DNA of 42,561 bases from a virus: positions 1 to 42,561 of IMG/VR virus record IMGVR_UViG_3300034102_002314; one strand, given 5' to 3'. The notes under the pieces were generated by a model, which ran no database searches, had not been told where the DNA came from, and was given only the letters and a program-made list of their open reading frames with translations. Of this stretch, positions 1-5,907 are shown in pieces; position 1 is the first letter of the stretch, and every line of letters starts with the position of its first letter. A program made the position numbers and the translations under genes.

Positions 1-7
1 AAACAAC

Positions 8-496
8 ATGGGTTATCTAGTAAGCAAGCAAACGAAAGCACAACTGGTTGAAGAATTAAAACGTGATAATCCAACTATCACTGACTGGTCATTAGTTGGC
101 AATCATTTATGGGGCTTATATCCAGCCACACAGGGCATTGAAGGTAAATTTAAAGAGGGTGATTTACTAATTCACTTATTCCTACTTAAACCATTTGGTG
201 CTGGTGAATGGGGTTATAATTGTTTTTCAGAATCCGCACATCCATATTATTACACCTGTCCTAAAAAGTTCTTGAAAAAAAGTGTGGTATTATCGCAAGA
301 ATGGCGCGATGATGTAGAACAATACCACGCCAAGAAAGCCAAACGTGCCAGTATGAAATTCAATATCGGTGATGTCATACCATTGGTTAATAGCACTGTT
401 AAACAGGTCGAGATTGTCGGTGTTAATCCATTATTGGGTATGGATATTGCCAGTGGTAGAACATACAAGATACCTAAAAGATTTATTGCTGAATAG
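8..496 (+). CDS. conserved phage protein, unknown function
   Basis: This 162-aa soluble protein contains a central aromatic stretch (GEWGYNCFSES, then HPYYYTCP) typical of a small-protein family common in large phages; no enzymatic motif is visible. The C-terminal 50 residues are basic and could form a small beta domain. The start lies only 7 bases into the window, so its leader and any Shine-Dalgarno are mostly out of view and an upstream start cannot be excluded. The stop TAG ends one base before the -35 box of the next gene. Recognition as a phage family is from memory of similar sequences; the function is unknown. Confidence 0.75.
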   Translation: MGYLVSKQTKAQLVEELKRDNPTITDWSLVGNHLWGLYPATQGIEGKFKEGDLLIHLFLLKPFGAGEWGYNCFSESAHPYYYTCPKKFLKKSVVLSQEWRDDVEQYHAKKAKRASMKFNIGDVIPLVNSTVKQVEIVGVNPLLGMDIASGRTYKIPKRFIAE

Positions 497-533
497 TTGA
501 CAGCTTAACAAAAGCCGTCTATAATGGCGGCTT
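497..533 (+). promoter_or_regulatory. sigma70 promoter with inverted repeat around -10
   Basis: TTGACA 497-502, 17-bp spacer, TATAAT 520-525. AAGCCG (512-517) pairs with CGGCTT (528-533), so the -10 box sits in the loop of a perfect 6-bp inverted repeat. It drives the genes at 559 and 823. Confidence 0.85.
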
Positions 534-558
534 ATTCAAACACATTGGAGCGAACAAG

Positions 559-813
559 ATGCCAGAATTTGAAGTTAGATTTGTTGGTAATAATGATAAT
601 AAGGTTATTTCAGCCGATACCAAAGAAGGTATAACGCAACACGGGGTATCAGTTGATGCCATTGCCATTTATGATGGCGATGGTGTATGGGAAGCCGATT
701 ATGACCTAAATTCACTTGACATAGTGAAAGCGGCAGTGTTATTATTTAACCACGAAATGATTACTTATGTCACATTGCGTGGCATATTACAACACCTTGA
801 ACAAGACATTTAG
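559..813 (+). CDS. small acidic protein
   Basis: An 84-aa acidic protein of unknown function. The start is set by GGAGCG 11 bases upstream and by the promoter at 497-525. No signal peptide, membrane segment or metal-binding motif is seen. The stop TAG overlaps the TAGGAG Shine-Dalgarno of the next gene, so the two are co-transcribed and probably translationally coupled. Confidence 0.75.
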   Translation: MPEFEVRFVGNNDNKVISADTKEGITQHGVSVDAIAIYDGDGVWEADYDLNSLDIVKAAVLLFNHEMITYVTLRGILQHLEQDI

Positions 814-822
814 GAGTAAAAA

Positions 823-1095
823 ATGAAAAAACTACCATTCAATGAATTATTACACATCTTAGCATCAGCTTGGGCTATCCAATTTGACAATTTCTTGGTA
901 TTCCCTACGGTCAACATAACTGACCCAGAAGATGAAGACCCAAGCTTTGAAATCATTACCCTGCAGGATGAGTGGTGGATTTTTAATGAAAATGACTTAA
1001 CTGATTGTTATATCGATAGTAATGGTGATATTCAATTTACCGCCAATAAGGTAGACTATGCCATTACAGTTTTAGACCGTAAAAAAATAGCTTGA
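823..1095 (+). CDS. small acidic protein
   Basis: A 90-aa hydrophilic protein rich in D, E and W (QDEWWIFNENDL), function unknown. It is the second gene of a two-gene operon with the 559 gene; TAGGAG lies 8 bases before its start. The stop TGA is inside the following TTGACA (-35, 1092-1097), a stop-in-promoter arrangement repeated throughout this window. Confidence 0.75.
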   Translation: MKKLPFNELLHILASAWAIQFDNFLVFPTVNITDPEDEDPSFEIITLQDEWWIFNENDLTDCYIDSNGDIQFTANKVDYAITVLDRKKIA

Positions 1096-1123
1096 CAATC
1101 GGTTAAATTGTAGTAATATAACC
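1092..1123 (+). promoter_or_regulatory. sigma70 promoter for a short RNA
   Basis: TTGACA 1092-1097, 16-bp spacer, TAATAT 1114-1119. GGTTA (1101-1105) pairs with TAACC (1119-1123). There is no long ORF before the terminator at 1236-1266. Confidence 0.65.
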
Positions 1124-1126
1124 ATA

Positions 1127-1266
1127 TCTTTTAACTGGCGAACATAGGTGCTATGATGCACAACATTAGAGATTCTACTTTGTAGTTTAATATAATAGAA
1201 TGGGCATAGCCCAGTATAATAGAGGATAAAGATAAGAATGGTATCACATCGATACCATTCTTTTTT
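1127..1266 (+). ncRNA. candidate small RNA with four hairpins
   Basis: A roughly 140-nt unit bounded by a promoter (1092-1119) and an intrinsic terminator. Predicted hairpins: GTGC-tatgat-GCAC near 1148-1161, CTAC-TTT-GTAG (1175-1185), TGGGC-ata-GCCCA near 1201-1213, and the terminator. The only ORF is 11 codons (1153-1185) and could be a leader peptide. The second hairpin in its context TTCTACTTTGTAGT resembles the stem-loop of Cas12a CRISPR repeats (TTTCTACT..TGTAGAT). That resemblance is short and could be chance. Expression is inferred, not shown. Confidence 0.5.
1236..1266 (+). terminator. rho-independent terminator
   Basis: GAATGGTATC (1236-1245) pairs with GATACCATTC (1251-1260), followed by six T. 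The T-run merges directly into the -35 box of the next promoter (TTGACA 1265-1270). Confidence 0.85.
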
Positions 1267-1292
1267 GACATATACAAATAACAAGGTATAAT
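1265..1292 (+). promoter_or_regulatory. sigma70 promoter giving a leaderless mRNA
   Basis: TTGACA 1265-1270, 16-bp spacer, TATAAT 1287-1292. The ATG at 1299 is 7 bases past the -10, where transcription should begin, and no Shine-Dalgarno is present. Confidence 0.75.
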
Positions 1293-1298
1293 AACAAC

Positions 1299-1625
1299 AT
1301 GAAAACATTATTATTTGTATATGGCACACTAAAAGCTGGTTATCCGAATAATGCACTTATATCAGATGGTGAATTGCTTGGCAATCACTTGACAGAACCG
1401 TCTTATACGATGTATGATTTGGGTGCATTTCCAGCCATTAGCCTTGGTGGTGATACCGCTATTCATGGTGAGGTATGGCGTGTAGCAGACCTAGAATTAA
1501 CTGATTACCTAGAAGGTTATCCGTTGTTTTATGACAGGGTATTGATACCCACTGAATACGGTGATGCTTGGGTTTATGTCCTACCAAAAGTTGATGGTAC
1601 AGTAATTCCTGATGGTAAATGGTGA
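1299..1625 (+). CDS. gamma-glutamylcyclotransferase-like (YtfP/AIG2 family) protein
   Basis: A 108-aa protein matching the gamma-glutamylcyclotransferase-like fold: N-terminal FVYGTLKAGYPNN (the substrate-binding YGxL loop, residues 6-18), a central GEVWRV strand, LEGYPxxYDR (residues 71-80, containing the family Glu), and a C-terminal AWVYVL strand. Family members cyclise gamma-glutamyl amino acids to 5-oxoproline or act on gamma-glutamylamines. In a phage it could remodel glutathione or reverse a gamma-glutamyl modification, but the substrate cannot be read from sequence. The length is normal for the short YtfP-type subfamily. It is a single-gene unit with an apparently leaderless start. 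Confidence 0.85.
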   Translation: MKTLLFVYGTLKAGYPNNALISDGELLGNHLTEPSYTMYDLGAFPAISLGGDTAIHGEVWRVADLELTDYLEGYPLFYDRVLIPTEYGDAWVYVLPKVDGTVIPDGKW

Positions 1626-1651
1626 AATAAATACTTGACATCATTTACCAT
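1612..1651. repeat. 10-bp inverted repeat spanning a gene end and the next -35
   Basis: ATGGTAAATG (1612-1621) is the perfect complement of CATTTACCAT (1642-1651). The arms flank the stop codon and the TTGACA of the following promoter. No T-run follows, so an operator or attenuator is more likely than a terminator. Confidence 0.5.
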
Positions 1652-1662
1652 ATAGGTATAAT
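1635..1662 (+). promoter_or_regulatory. sigma70 promoter
   Basis: TTGACA 1635-1640, 16-bp spacer, TATAAT 1657-1662. It drives the 1691 gene, whose start has AAGGAGCG upstream. Confidence 0.8.
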
Positions 1663-1690
1663 GAACATATCTTTTTAAGGAGCGATAAAA

Positions 1691-2107
1691 ATGGCAATAG
1701 ATTATAGAGTTAGTGTAGCAATCCCAGCGGGTATATTAGAATTATTTGGAAATGATGAAGAATTTATCAGGATAAAGAATGACGCAATAGAAAATAGCTT
1801 TGATGATTCTATTTCATGTGGTATGCTATGTGCTGATTTTTCAGACCAAGATGATGCCATACTATGTGAAAAAAAACTAGATGACTTGATTGATGAATTC
1901 AGTAATAGACAACTGGCATGGATACATCATATCAGTCAAATCCAATCGAGCATCGGTGAGCTGGTAGCCAACACATCTAAAGAAATGATGCAAGAACTAT
2001 TAAAACAAAGTGGTGATGGAATCAATAGAACATTAAGCAAGTTCTTGATTGAAGAATCCGAAGAATGGGACACTTTATCAAAAACATTTGACACCGACAC
2101 CAATTAA
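1691..2107 (+). CDS. hypothetical protein, alpha-helical
   Basis: A 138-aa acidic protein, probably helical in its C-terminal half (residues 55-130 are rich in E, K, L and Q), with no recognised domain. AAGGAGCG sets the start. The promoter of the next operon (2088-2115) lies inside its last codons, so the end of this gene carries two kinds of information. Confidence 0.7.
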   Translation: MAIDYRVSVAIPAGILELFGNDEEFIRIKNDAIENSFDDSISCGMLCADFSDQDDAILCEKKLDDLIDEFSNRQLAWIHHISQIQSSIGELVANTSKEMMQELLKQSGDGINRTLSKFLIEESEEWDTLSKTFDTDTN

Positions 2108-2115
2108 GCTATAAT
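2088..2115 (+). promoter_or_regulatory. sigma70 promoter inside the preceding gene end
   Basis: TTGACA 2088-2093, 16-bp spacer, TATAAT 2110-2115; the stop of the upstream gene (2105-2107) is in the spacer. It leads the operon 2143-2310-2471. Confidence 0.8.
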
Positions 2116-2142
2116 GAACACATCTTACACACGGAGCAAACT

Positions 2143-2310
2143 ATGACAACTGATAAGAACTATTGGCATACCTTAACAAAAGAAGAATTGATACAACAAT
2201 GTATCGATTTTGATAAAGAAATCGATGATGTTATGGCTGAAAATGCAACTTTACGGGATGAAAAACTCCAATTACAAAACTTGGTTAATTCCTATCGGAG
2301 CGGTGAATAA
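2143..2310 (+). CDS. small coiled-coil protein
   Basis: A 55-aa protein (MTTDKNYWHTL...NSYRSGE) with heptad-like spacing from about residue 14 to 48 (EELIQQCIDFDKEIDDVMAE and onward), so a short coiled coil is likely. ACGGAGCAAA precedes the ATG. It ends in TAATG, overlapping the next start, which indicates translational coupling. Function unknown. Confidence 0.65.
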   Translation: MTTDKNYWHTLTKEELIQQCIDFDKEIDDVMAENATLRDEKLQLQNLVNSYRSGE

Positions 2311-2471
2311 TGGCAACAACAGTTATGTATGTTACGGTACGCTTAGACATCGAAAGTGAAAAAGCAATTGACTTTGATACTGTATTTTCAGAGATGTCAT
2401 GCGATTTTGAGTCTAATCTTGACGGTATTGAAATCACTGATACCGAAATCACTGATTATGAGGTGGTGTAA
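2310..2471 (+). CDS. small hypothetical protein
   Basis: A 53-aa acidic protein (MATTVMYVTVRLDIE...) that starts and ends at TAATG overlaps, the middle gene of a tightly coupled three-gene operon. The layout (beta-strand start, acidic C-terminus ending in EVV) is loosely like the small proteins at 3426 and 16207, but similarity is too weak to claim a family. Confidence 0.65.
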   Translation: MATTVMYVTVRLDIESEKAIDFDTVFSEMSCDFESNLDGIEITDTEITDYEVV

Positions 2472-2728
2472 TGGTCAAGGCATATAGTTCTTTAGGTAGT
2501 TTCACATTTGACCCAATTTCAGGTGAAGTTTTCATTTCAGAGTTAGATAGTGAAATGGATACACCAATTAGGGTTGACATTGCCGAATATAAACGCTATT
2601 ATGGCACTGAATTCAATGAAGGCGTTGATATTCTTGACATAGGCTACTGGATTAAAGATGGTAGTTATGTGCCAGCAGAAAATGATTGGCGCGAAGAAAA
2701 AAAGCAATTATTGCTTGACAACTTGTAA
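2471..2728 (+). CDS. conserved small phage protein
   Basis: An 85-aa protein with a recognisable layout: FTFDPISGEV, then DIAEYKRYYG, VDILDIGYW and PAENDWREE. This DILDIGYW plus DWR arrangement recurs in large-phage small proteins of unknown function. Last gene of the 2143 operon; the -35 of the next promoter (2715-2720) lies in its final codons. Confidence 0.7.
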   Translation: MVKAYSSLGSFTFDPISGEVFISELDSEMDTPIRVDIAEYKRYYGTEFNEGVDILDIGYWIKDGSYVPAENDWREEKKQLLLDNL

Positions 2729-2742
2729 TAACCAGTTATAAT
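2715..2742 (+). promoter_or_regulatory. sigma70 promoter
   Basis: TTGACA 2715-2720, 16-bp spacer, TATAAT 2737-2742. The leader CACATCTTAACACAACGGAG is shared with the next promoter. Confidence 0.8.
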
Positions 2743-2771
2743 AAACACATCTTAACACAACGGAGCGGAAA

Positions 2772-2978
2772 ATGAGTGAATTAAAAGAATATCGGGTATC
2801 ATGGCAATTTCAACCACATTGCAATAATTCCCGTATGGTGAACTTTGTGATGGCTGAAAGCACAGATAACGCCCGTGCGTTAATCACAGAGTACATTGAA
2901 CGCTATCATGGTCGATCTATGAAAACAATCCATAACATTGAGTTATATGAAAAACCTACGGTTGGATATGTAAAGTAG
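2772..2978 (+). CDS. small hypothetical protein
   Basis: A 68-aa basic protein (MSELKEYRVSWQFQPHC...). The start is fixed by CGGAGCGGAAA directly upstream. No motif recognised. Single-gene unit with its own promoter; the next -35 begins at 2979, right after the stop. Confidence 0.7.
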   Translation: MSELKEYRVSWQFQPHCNNSRMVNFVMAESTDNARALITEYIERYHGRSMKTIHNIELYEKPTVGYVK

Positions 2979-3006
2979 TTGACATCGATACCAATTAGGT
3001 TATAAT
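2979..3006 (+). promoter_or_regulatory. sigma70 promoter
   Basis: TTGACA 2979-2984, 16-bp spacer, TATAAT 3001-3006. The stretch from -35 to -10 is the same as in the promoter at 3630-3657, so one is a copy of the other. Confidence 0.8.
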
Positions 3007-3035
3007 AAACACATCTTAACACAACGGAGCGGAAA

Positions 3036-3269
3036 ATGGCTAATAAAATTGTAATCCAAGTCGAAGGTGGATTGATTCAAAATATCTTTGCAACCAATCC
3101 AGATATTGAAGTTATCATTCAAGATTTTGATGTAGAAGGTTCTACTGATTATTTTACATGGGATGACGGCACAGAAAATGGCACAGAATTCTTGGCATGG
3201 GAAACATCAGTTTCTATTGATGAAACCATATTTGATGATGTAAAATCATACATTGATAAAGCGGAGTAA
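3036..3269 (+). CDS. conserved small protein with VxGGxIQ start
   Basis: A 77-aa acidic protein beginning MANKIVIQVEGGLIQNIFA and continuing NPDIEVIIQDFDVEG. Small proteins with this IVIxVxGGxxQxV plus DxDVEVxxxDxD layout are widespread in phages and plasmids; the function is unknown. First of a three-gene operon (3036, 3273, 3426). Confidence 0.75.
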   Translation: MANKIVIQVEGGLIQNIFATNPDIEVIIQDFDVEGSTDYFTWDDGTENGTEFLAWETSVSIDETIFDDVKSYIDKAE

Positions 3270-3272
3270 ACC

Positions 3273-3416
3273 ATGAATTTAGGTTGGATAGTTATTGGAC
3301 TAATCGCGTTGCCAGTTATTGTCACTGGTGTTAGTGAATATACCACTAAACAATGCAAAATGGAATATGCTCAGAGTAATAAAACAGCAGACGAAATCAA
3401 TAAAATTTGTAGATAG
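3273..3416 (+). CDS. single-pass membrane protein, 47 aa
   Basis: MNLGWIVIGLIALPVIVTGV forms an N-terminal transmembrane segment, followed by a short polar tail (residues 21-47) with two cysteines. GGAG 8 bases upstream overlaps the end of the preceding gene. Possible inner-membrane protein acting on the host envelope; the role is unknown. Confidence 0.65.
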   Translation: MNLGWIVIGLIALPVIVTGVSEYTTKQCKMEYAQSNKTADEINKICR

Positions 3417-3425
3417 GAGCAAAAA

Positions 3426-3626
3426 ATGACACAAGTAAATGCAACCGTAACAATTCGCTTGGTATATGATACCGATGATTTACAAACAATCGATAAAGCA
3501 TCATTAGTAAAAGAGCATTTAACGGACATGGTAAATGAATTAGCTGGTGATGGTAAATTAAGTGGTCATCACGATATGACCATTGATAATTGGGATTGTG
3601 AAGTATCAGCAATTGAAATCAATTAA
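3426..3626 (+). CDS. small hypothetical protein
   Basis: A 66-aa protein (MTQVNATVTIRLVYDTDDL...). TAGGAGCAAAAA, overlapping the previous stop, provides the ribosome site. An N-terminal beta-strand and an acidic C-terminus (NWDCEVSAIEIN) are visible; no family identified. Confidence 0.7.
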   Translation: MTQVNATVTIRLVYDTDDLQTIDKASLVKEHLTDMVNELAGDGKLSGHHDMTIDNWDCEVSAIEIN

Positions 3627-3629
3627 ATC

Positions 3630-3657
3630 TTGACATCGATACCAATTAGGTTATAAT
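3630..3657 (+). promoter_or_regulatory. sigma70 promoter
   Basis: TTGACA 3630-3635, 16-bp spacer, TATAAT 3652-3657; near copy of the 2979 promoter. Confidence 0.8.
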
Positions 3658-3693
3658 AGACACATCTTAAACAACACTGACAGGAGCAACATC

Positions 3694-4329
3694 ATGGGCT
3701 TAGATTCTTATTTGAATGCAAGAAAAACTTTATCGCCAAAAAAGCGTAAAGAAAAAATGTATATCAATTATTTCAATACCTTAAACGAGCCAGCGGTAGA
3801 TGACGATGATGGTTTATACGTTTCTGAATACTTCGGCAACGGTAAGCAAATTTTAGAAGACTTGGCAAAACTACCACGTCTTGATGGGCAAATTGGTCAA
3901 TTAAAAACCATTAAACGAGTTGGTGATACTTGGATTGTCGAAACCGAAGCTGGGTACTGGCGTAAAGCAAACCAAATCCATAACTGGTTCGTTGAACATA
4001 CCCAAGATGGGGTTGATGAATGCCAATATACACTTGTTCCAGTAGAAAAACTAGAACAATTGCAATTGACCATTAGACAAGCCCTTGGCGGTGTTAAAAT
4101 GCCACCTAATGATGATACCAAGTTTAATTCTTATAACTGGACACCATCAAATAAGGTACAGGCTAGATTAAATGGACTGATGCCTAGTACATCAGGGTTC
4201 TTTTTCGGCTCTACCGATTATGACAAGTATTATCTATGGGATTTAAAAGAAACCCGCGAAACCCTAAGAAAAGTATTGTCAAAAGCATCAAAAACCAATT
4301 GGGAATTTATCTATCATTCAAGTTGGTAA
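3694..4329 (+). CDS. conserved phage protein (MGLDxYL / YWRKANxIHxWFV family)
   Basis: A 211-aa protein with the two hallmarks of a common large-phage family of unknown function: N-terminal MGLDSYLNARK and central GYWRKANQIHNWFVEHTQDGVDECQ (about residues 87-111). A C-terminal acidic and aromatic region (FFFGSTDYDKYYLWDL) follows. AGGAGCAACATC precedes the ATG. Single-gene unit. The conserved W/H/C-rich core suggests a structural or ligand-binding site, but no activity can be assigned. Confidence 0.8.
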   Translation: MGLDSYLNARKTLSPKKRKEKMYINYFNTLNEPAVDDDDGLYVSEYFGNGKQILEDLAKLPRLDGQIGQLKTIKRVGDTWIVETEAGYWRKANQIHNWFVEHTQDGVDECQYTLVPVEKLEQLQLTIRQALGGVKMPPNDDTKFNSYNWTPSNKVQARLNGLMPSTSGFFFGSTDYDKYYLWDLKETRETLRKVLSKASKTNWEFIYHSSW

Positions 4330-4333
4330 GTTC

Positions 4334-4370
4334 TTGACAGAATAACCAAGAGCCGCTATAATGGCGGCTC
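4334..4370 (+). promoter_or_regulatory. sigma70 promoter, -10 box in a perfect hairpin loop
   Basis: TTGACA 4334-4339, 17-bp spacer, TATAAT 4357-4362. GAGCCGC (4350-4356) and GCGGCTC (4364-4370) leave exactly TATAATG as loop. Drives csrA. Confidence 0.9.
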
Positions 4371-4408
4371 AGCTAAACAAAACACACACATACATTACGG
4401 AGTACAAA

Positions 4409-4594
4409 ATGCTAGTATTAACAAGACGTTTAGGCGAAACAATCATCATCAACGATAACATCACCGTCACCGTTCTAGGCATTCAAGGCGGACAGATTAA
4501 ATTAGGAATGAACGCACCAAAAGACGTTGAAATCCACAGAGAGGAAATCGCTGAAAGAATCAAGCGCGAAGGCAAACGCGAAAAAGCAATCTAA
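4409..4594 (+). CDS. csrA: CsrA/RsmA translational regulator
   Basis: A 61-aa protein that aligns end to end with bacterial Csr[52 protein letters not shown]. The RNA-contact residues of CsrA (L4, R6, R7 in strand 1 and the V-x-I-H-R-E-E segment ending in R44) are retained. CsrA dimers bind GGA motifs in mRNA leaders, usually blocking ribosome entry. Start chosen at 4409 because it gives the exact CsrA N-terminus and has TACGGAG upstream; an upstream in-frame ATG (4361) overlaps the -10 box. The phage's own leaders nearly all carry ACGGAGCA, so self-regulation is possible. Confidence 0.95.
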   Translation: MLVLTRRLGETIIINDNITVTVLGIQGGQIKLGMNAPKDVEIHREEIAERIKREGKREKAI

Positions 4595-4603
4595 TCATTT
4601 AAC

Positions 4604-4629
4604 GGGGTATTTAACGATACCCCATTCTT
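4604..4629 (+). terminator. hairpin after csrA
   Basis: GGGGTAT (4604-4610) pairs with ATACCCC (4617-4623), followed by ATTCTTA. The T-run is weak, so termination may be partial and allow expression of the 4654 genes, which have no own promoter. Confidence 0.6.
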
Positions 4630-4653
4630 AACTATTCATACAAGGAATTAACT

Positions 4654-4812
4654 ATGCAAATTCAGTTCTCAGAAGTCGTTATTGGTCAAAAATTTACTGA
4701 CCTAGATAAAGGTAAGCAGTATATCAAAACCGAAGATGATACGGCAGAATTACTACAATTTGATGGTAAAGTCAATGTCTTCACACCAGACCACGCGGTT
4801 GAGGTAGAATAA
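4654..4812 (+). CDS. small conserved phage protein
   Basis: A 52-aa protein with the layout F-x-x-V-x-x-G-x-x-F-T-D-L followed by YIKT (MQIQFSEVVIGQKFTDLDKG...), a beta-rich motif seen in many tiny phage proteins. CAAGGAAT precedes the start. Ends in TAATG, coupled to the zinc-ribbon gene. No promoter between it and csrA, so it is probably expressed by read-through. Confidence 0.65.
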   Translation: MQIQFSEVVIGQKFTDLDKGKQYIKTEDDTAELLQFDGKVNVFTPDHAVEVE

Positions 4813-5015
4813 TGGCACTTAGTAATGAGGAATACATTGTAAGAAAAGCTCAACAATGTCCAATTTGCAATAGCTATCATATTGAAGCTGGTGCGTCTAC
4901 ATTTGATGGTCATACATTAACACAAGAGATAGAATGCCATGAATGTGGCGCGATGTGGGATGATGTATATGAAACGACATTAACAGGGTATGATAACCTT
5001 GAAGAAGGCGAATAA
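4812..5015 (+). CDS. zinc-ribbon protein
   Basis: A 67-aa protein with two CxxC knuckles, CPIC (about residues 17-20) and CHEC (about 42-45), spaced as in a zinc ribbon, and an acidic C-terminus. Such small zinc ribbons often bind nucleic acid or RNA polymerase, but here this is only a possibility. Coupled through TA(A)TG overlaps to genes on both sides. Confidence 0.75.
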   Translation: MALSNEEYIVRKAQQCPICNSYHIEAGASTFDGHTLTQEIECHECGAMWDDVYETTLTGYDNLEEGE

Positions 5016-5176
5016 TGGCTATTTTTAAGCGTGTGCCGTGGCGAGTATTTGACCCACGCACGAATAAACTAATCGATATGGTTTACTTTCCAGCGTCCTA
5101 TGATGCTAAGTCAATCAAGCGTGAATTGATTTTATACTATGGTTATAAAGGTCAATTTGAAGTAGAACCAAAATAA
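5015..5176 (+). CDS. small protein of the W-V-F/Y-x-DGY paralogue family
   Basis: A 53-aa protein (MAIFKRVPWRVFDPRT...YYGYKGQFEVEPK). It shares a layout with the products at 5432 and 21086: W-x-V-[FY]-x(5-8)-L-I-D-x-V-[YF], then V/I-[KR]-x-x-L-I, G-Y and a final strand I/F-x-V. Three copies in one window suggest duplication. Coupled to the zinc-ribbon gene by TAATG. Confidence 0.65.
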   Translation: MAIFKRVPWRVFDPRTNKLIDMVYFPASYDAKSIKRELILYYGYKGQFEVEPK

Positions 5177-5177
5177 G

Positions 5178-5211
5178 TTGACAATTGTATCCATTGGCTT
5201 ATAATGGATAC
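5178..5211 (+). promoter_or_regulatory. sigma70 promoter with 9-bp inverted repeat
   Basis: TTGACA 5178-5183, 16-bp spacer, TATAAT 5200-5205. GTATCCATT (5187-5195) and AATGGATAC (5203-5211) are perfect arms that straddle the -10. Confidence 0.85.
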
Positions 5212-5234
5212 ATCTTAACACGGAGAATAAACCA

Positions 5235-5435
5235 ATGACACCGATTGAAGTTATAACTGAAATTGCAAAAACTCAATTAGGTATTGAAACATTAGAAACC
5301 AGAAACCGTGATAGTTTAGATTTTCACGATTGTTCTGTATTCAGTATCAAGAAAGCCTTAATGTTAGCCTATAAAGCTGGTCAACTAAATGGCATTATCA
5401 CAGTTAAACCATTTGACAACAAGGAATTAGTATGA
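5235..5435 (+). CDS. conserved protein with LETRNxDSLDFH motif
   Basis: A 66-aa protein carrying LGIETLETRNRDSLDFHDCSVFSIKKAL-AYKAG, the hallmark of a small family found in phages and plasmids (I believe DUF6900, from memory). Function unknown. Ends with ATGA, overlapping the next start by four bases. Confidence 0.8.
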   Translation: MTPIEVITEIAKTQLGIETLETRNRDSLDFHDCSVFSIKKALMLAYKAGQLNGIITVKPFDNKELV

Positions 5436-5647
5436 ACATTGATGACATTGATGATATTGATGAAACATCAGAACAGATACCAACACTTAAAGAGAGCGGC
5501 AAGCATTTAAAGGCTTGGAAAGTTTTTCTTGACTATGCCCTTGTTGATACTGTATATTATGCCGATGATATGGATGAAAAACAAGTCCGTAGAGCATTGA
5601 TAGCAGTAGATGGTTATCCCCGTGAAATTACAGTTGAGGCAGAATAA
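5432..5647 (+). CDS. small protein of the W-V-F/Y-x-DGY paralogue family
   Basis: A 71-aa protein with an acidic N-terminal extension (NIDDIDDIDETSEQ) and then KAWKVFLDYALVDTVYYADDMDEKQVRRALIAVDGYPREITVEAE, the clearest version of the family also seen at 5015 and 21086. Overlaps its neighbours on both sides (ATGA, then TAATG). Function unknown; possibly a small modulator duplicated within the phage. Confidence 0.75.
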   Translation: MNIDDIDDIDETSEQIPTLKESGKHLKAWKVFLDYALVDTVYYADDMDEKQVRRALIAVDGYPREITVEAE

Positions 5648-5712
5648 TGATTTATTATTTGATTGGATTGTTTATTGTTGGATTCCTTATTGGTCAATGG
5701 ATGAGGGATTGA
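5647..5712 (+). CDS. 21-aa membrane peptide
   Basis: MIYYLIGLFIVGFLIGQWMRD is almost entirely a transmembrane helix with a charged tail. It starts in the TAATG overlap with the previous gene and is followed one base later by the next ATG. A real gene is supported only by this packing. Confidence 0.45.
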   Translation: MIYYLIGLFIVGFLIGQWMRD

Positions 5713-5713
5713 T

Positions 5714-5875
5714 ATGTATCAAGTTATCATTAACAACACCACCAACTTTTTCAACTTCTTAGAAGCGGCAAAAGCATTTGCAAAAGCATCAGGACTATGG
5801 TATGCTATCGCAAAAGAAGATGAAGGTATCATTTTCACACAGGATGATGAAATTTTTGAAGGATTACTTGAATGA
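5714..5875 (+). CDS. small hypothetical protein
   Basis: A 53-aa protein (MYQVIINNTTNFFNFLEAAKAFAKASG...EIFEGLLE) with an amphipathic helix at residues 13-27 and an acidic end. No Shine-Dalgarno; tight packing suggests re-initiation. Its end overlaps a tiny ORF (5872-5907) that runs into the homing-endonuclease insertion. Confidence 0.6.
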   Translation: MYQVIINNTTNFFNFLEAAKAFAKASGLWYAIAKEDEGIIFTQDDEIFEGLLE

Positions 5876-5907
5876 AAAACCACGAAGAATTATTCATTGC
5901 GGGTTAA
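5872..5907 (+). pseudogene. 11-codon ORF cut by the homing-endonuclease insertion
   Basis: MKNHEELFIAG starts in an ATGA overlap like its upstream neighbours but stops after 11 codons where it meets the 3' end of the opposite-strand HNH gene. It may be the stump of a gene interrupted by the mobile element; the remainder cannot be identified with certainty downstream. Confidence 0.35.

Noticed and set aside
1072-1356. 94-codon ORF on the - strand
   Set aside because: Antisense to the small RNA unit, a terminator and two promoters; composition not protein-like.
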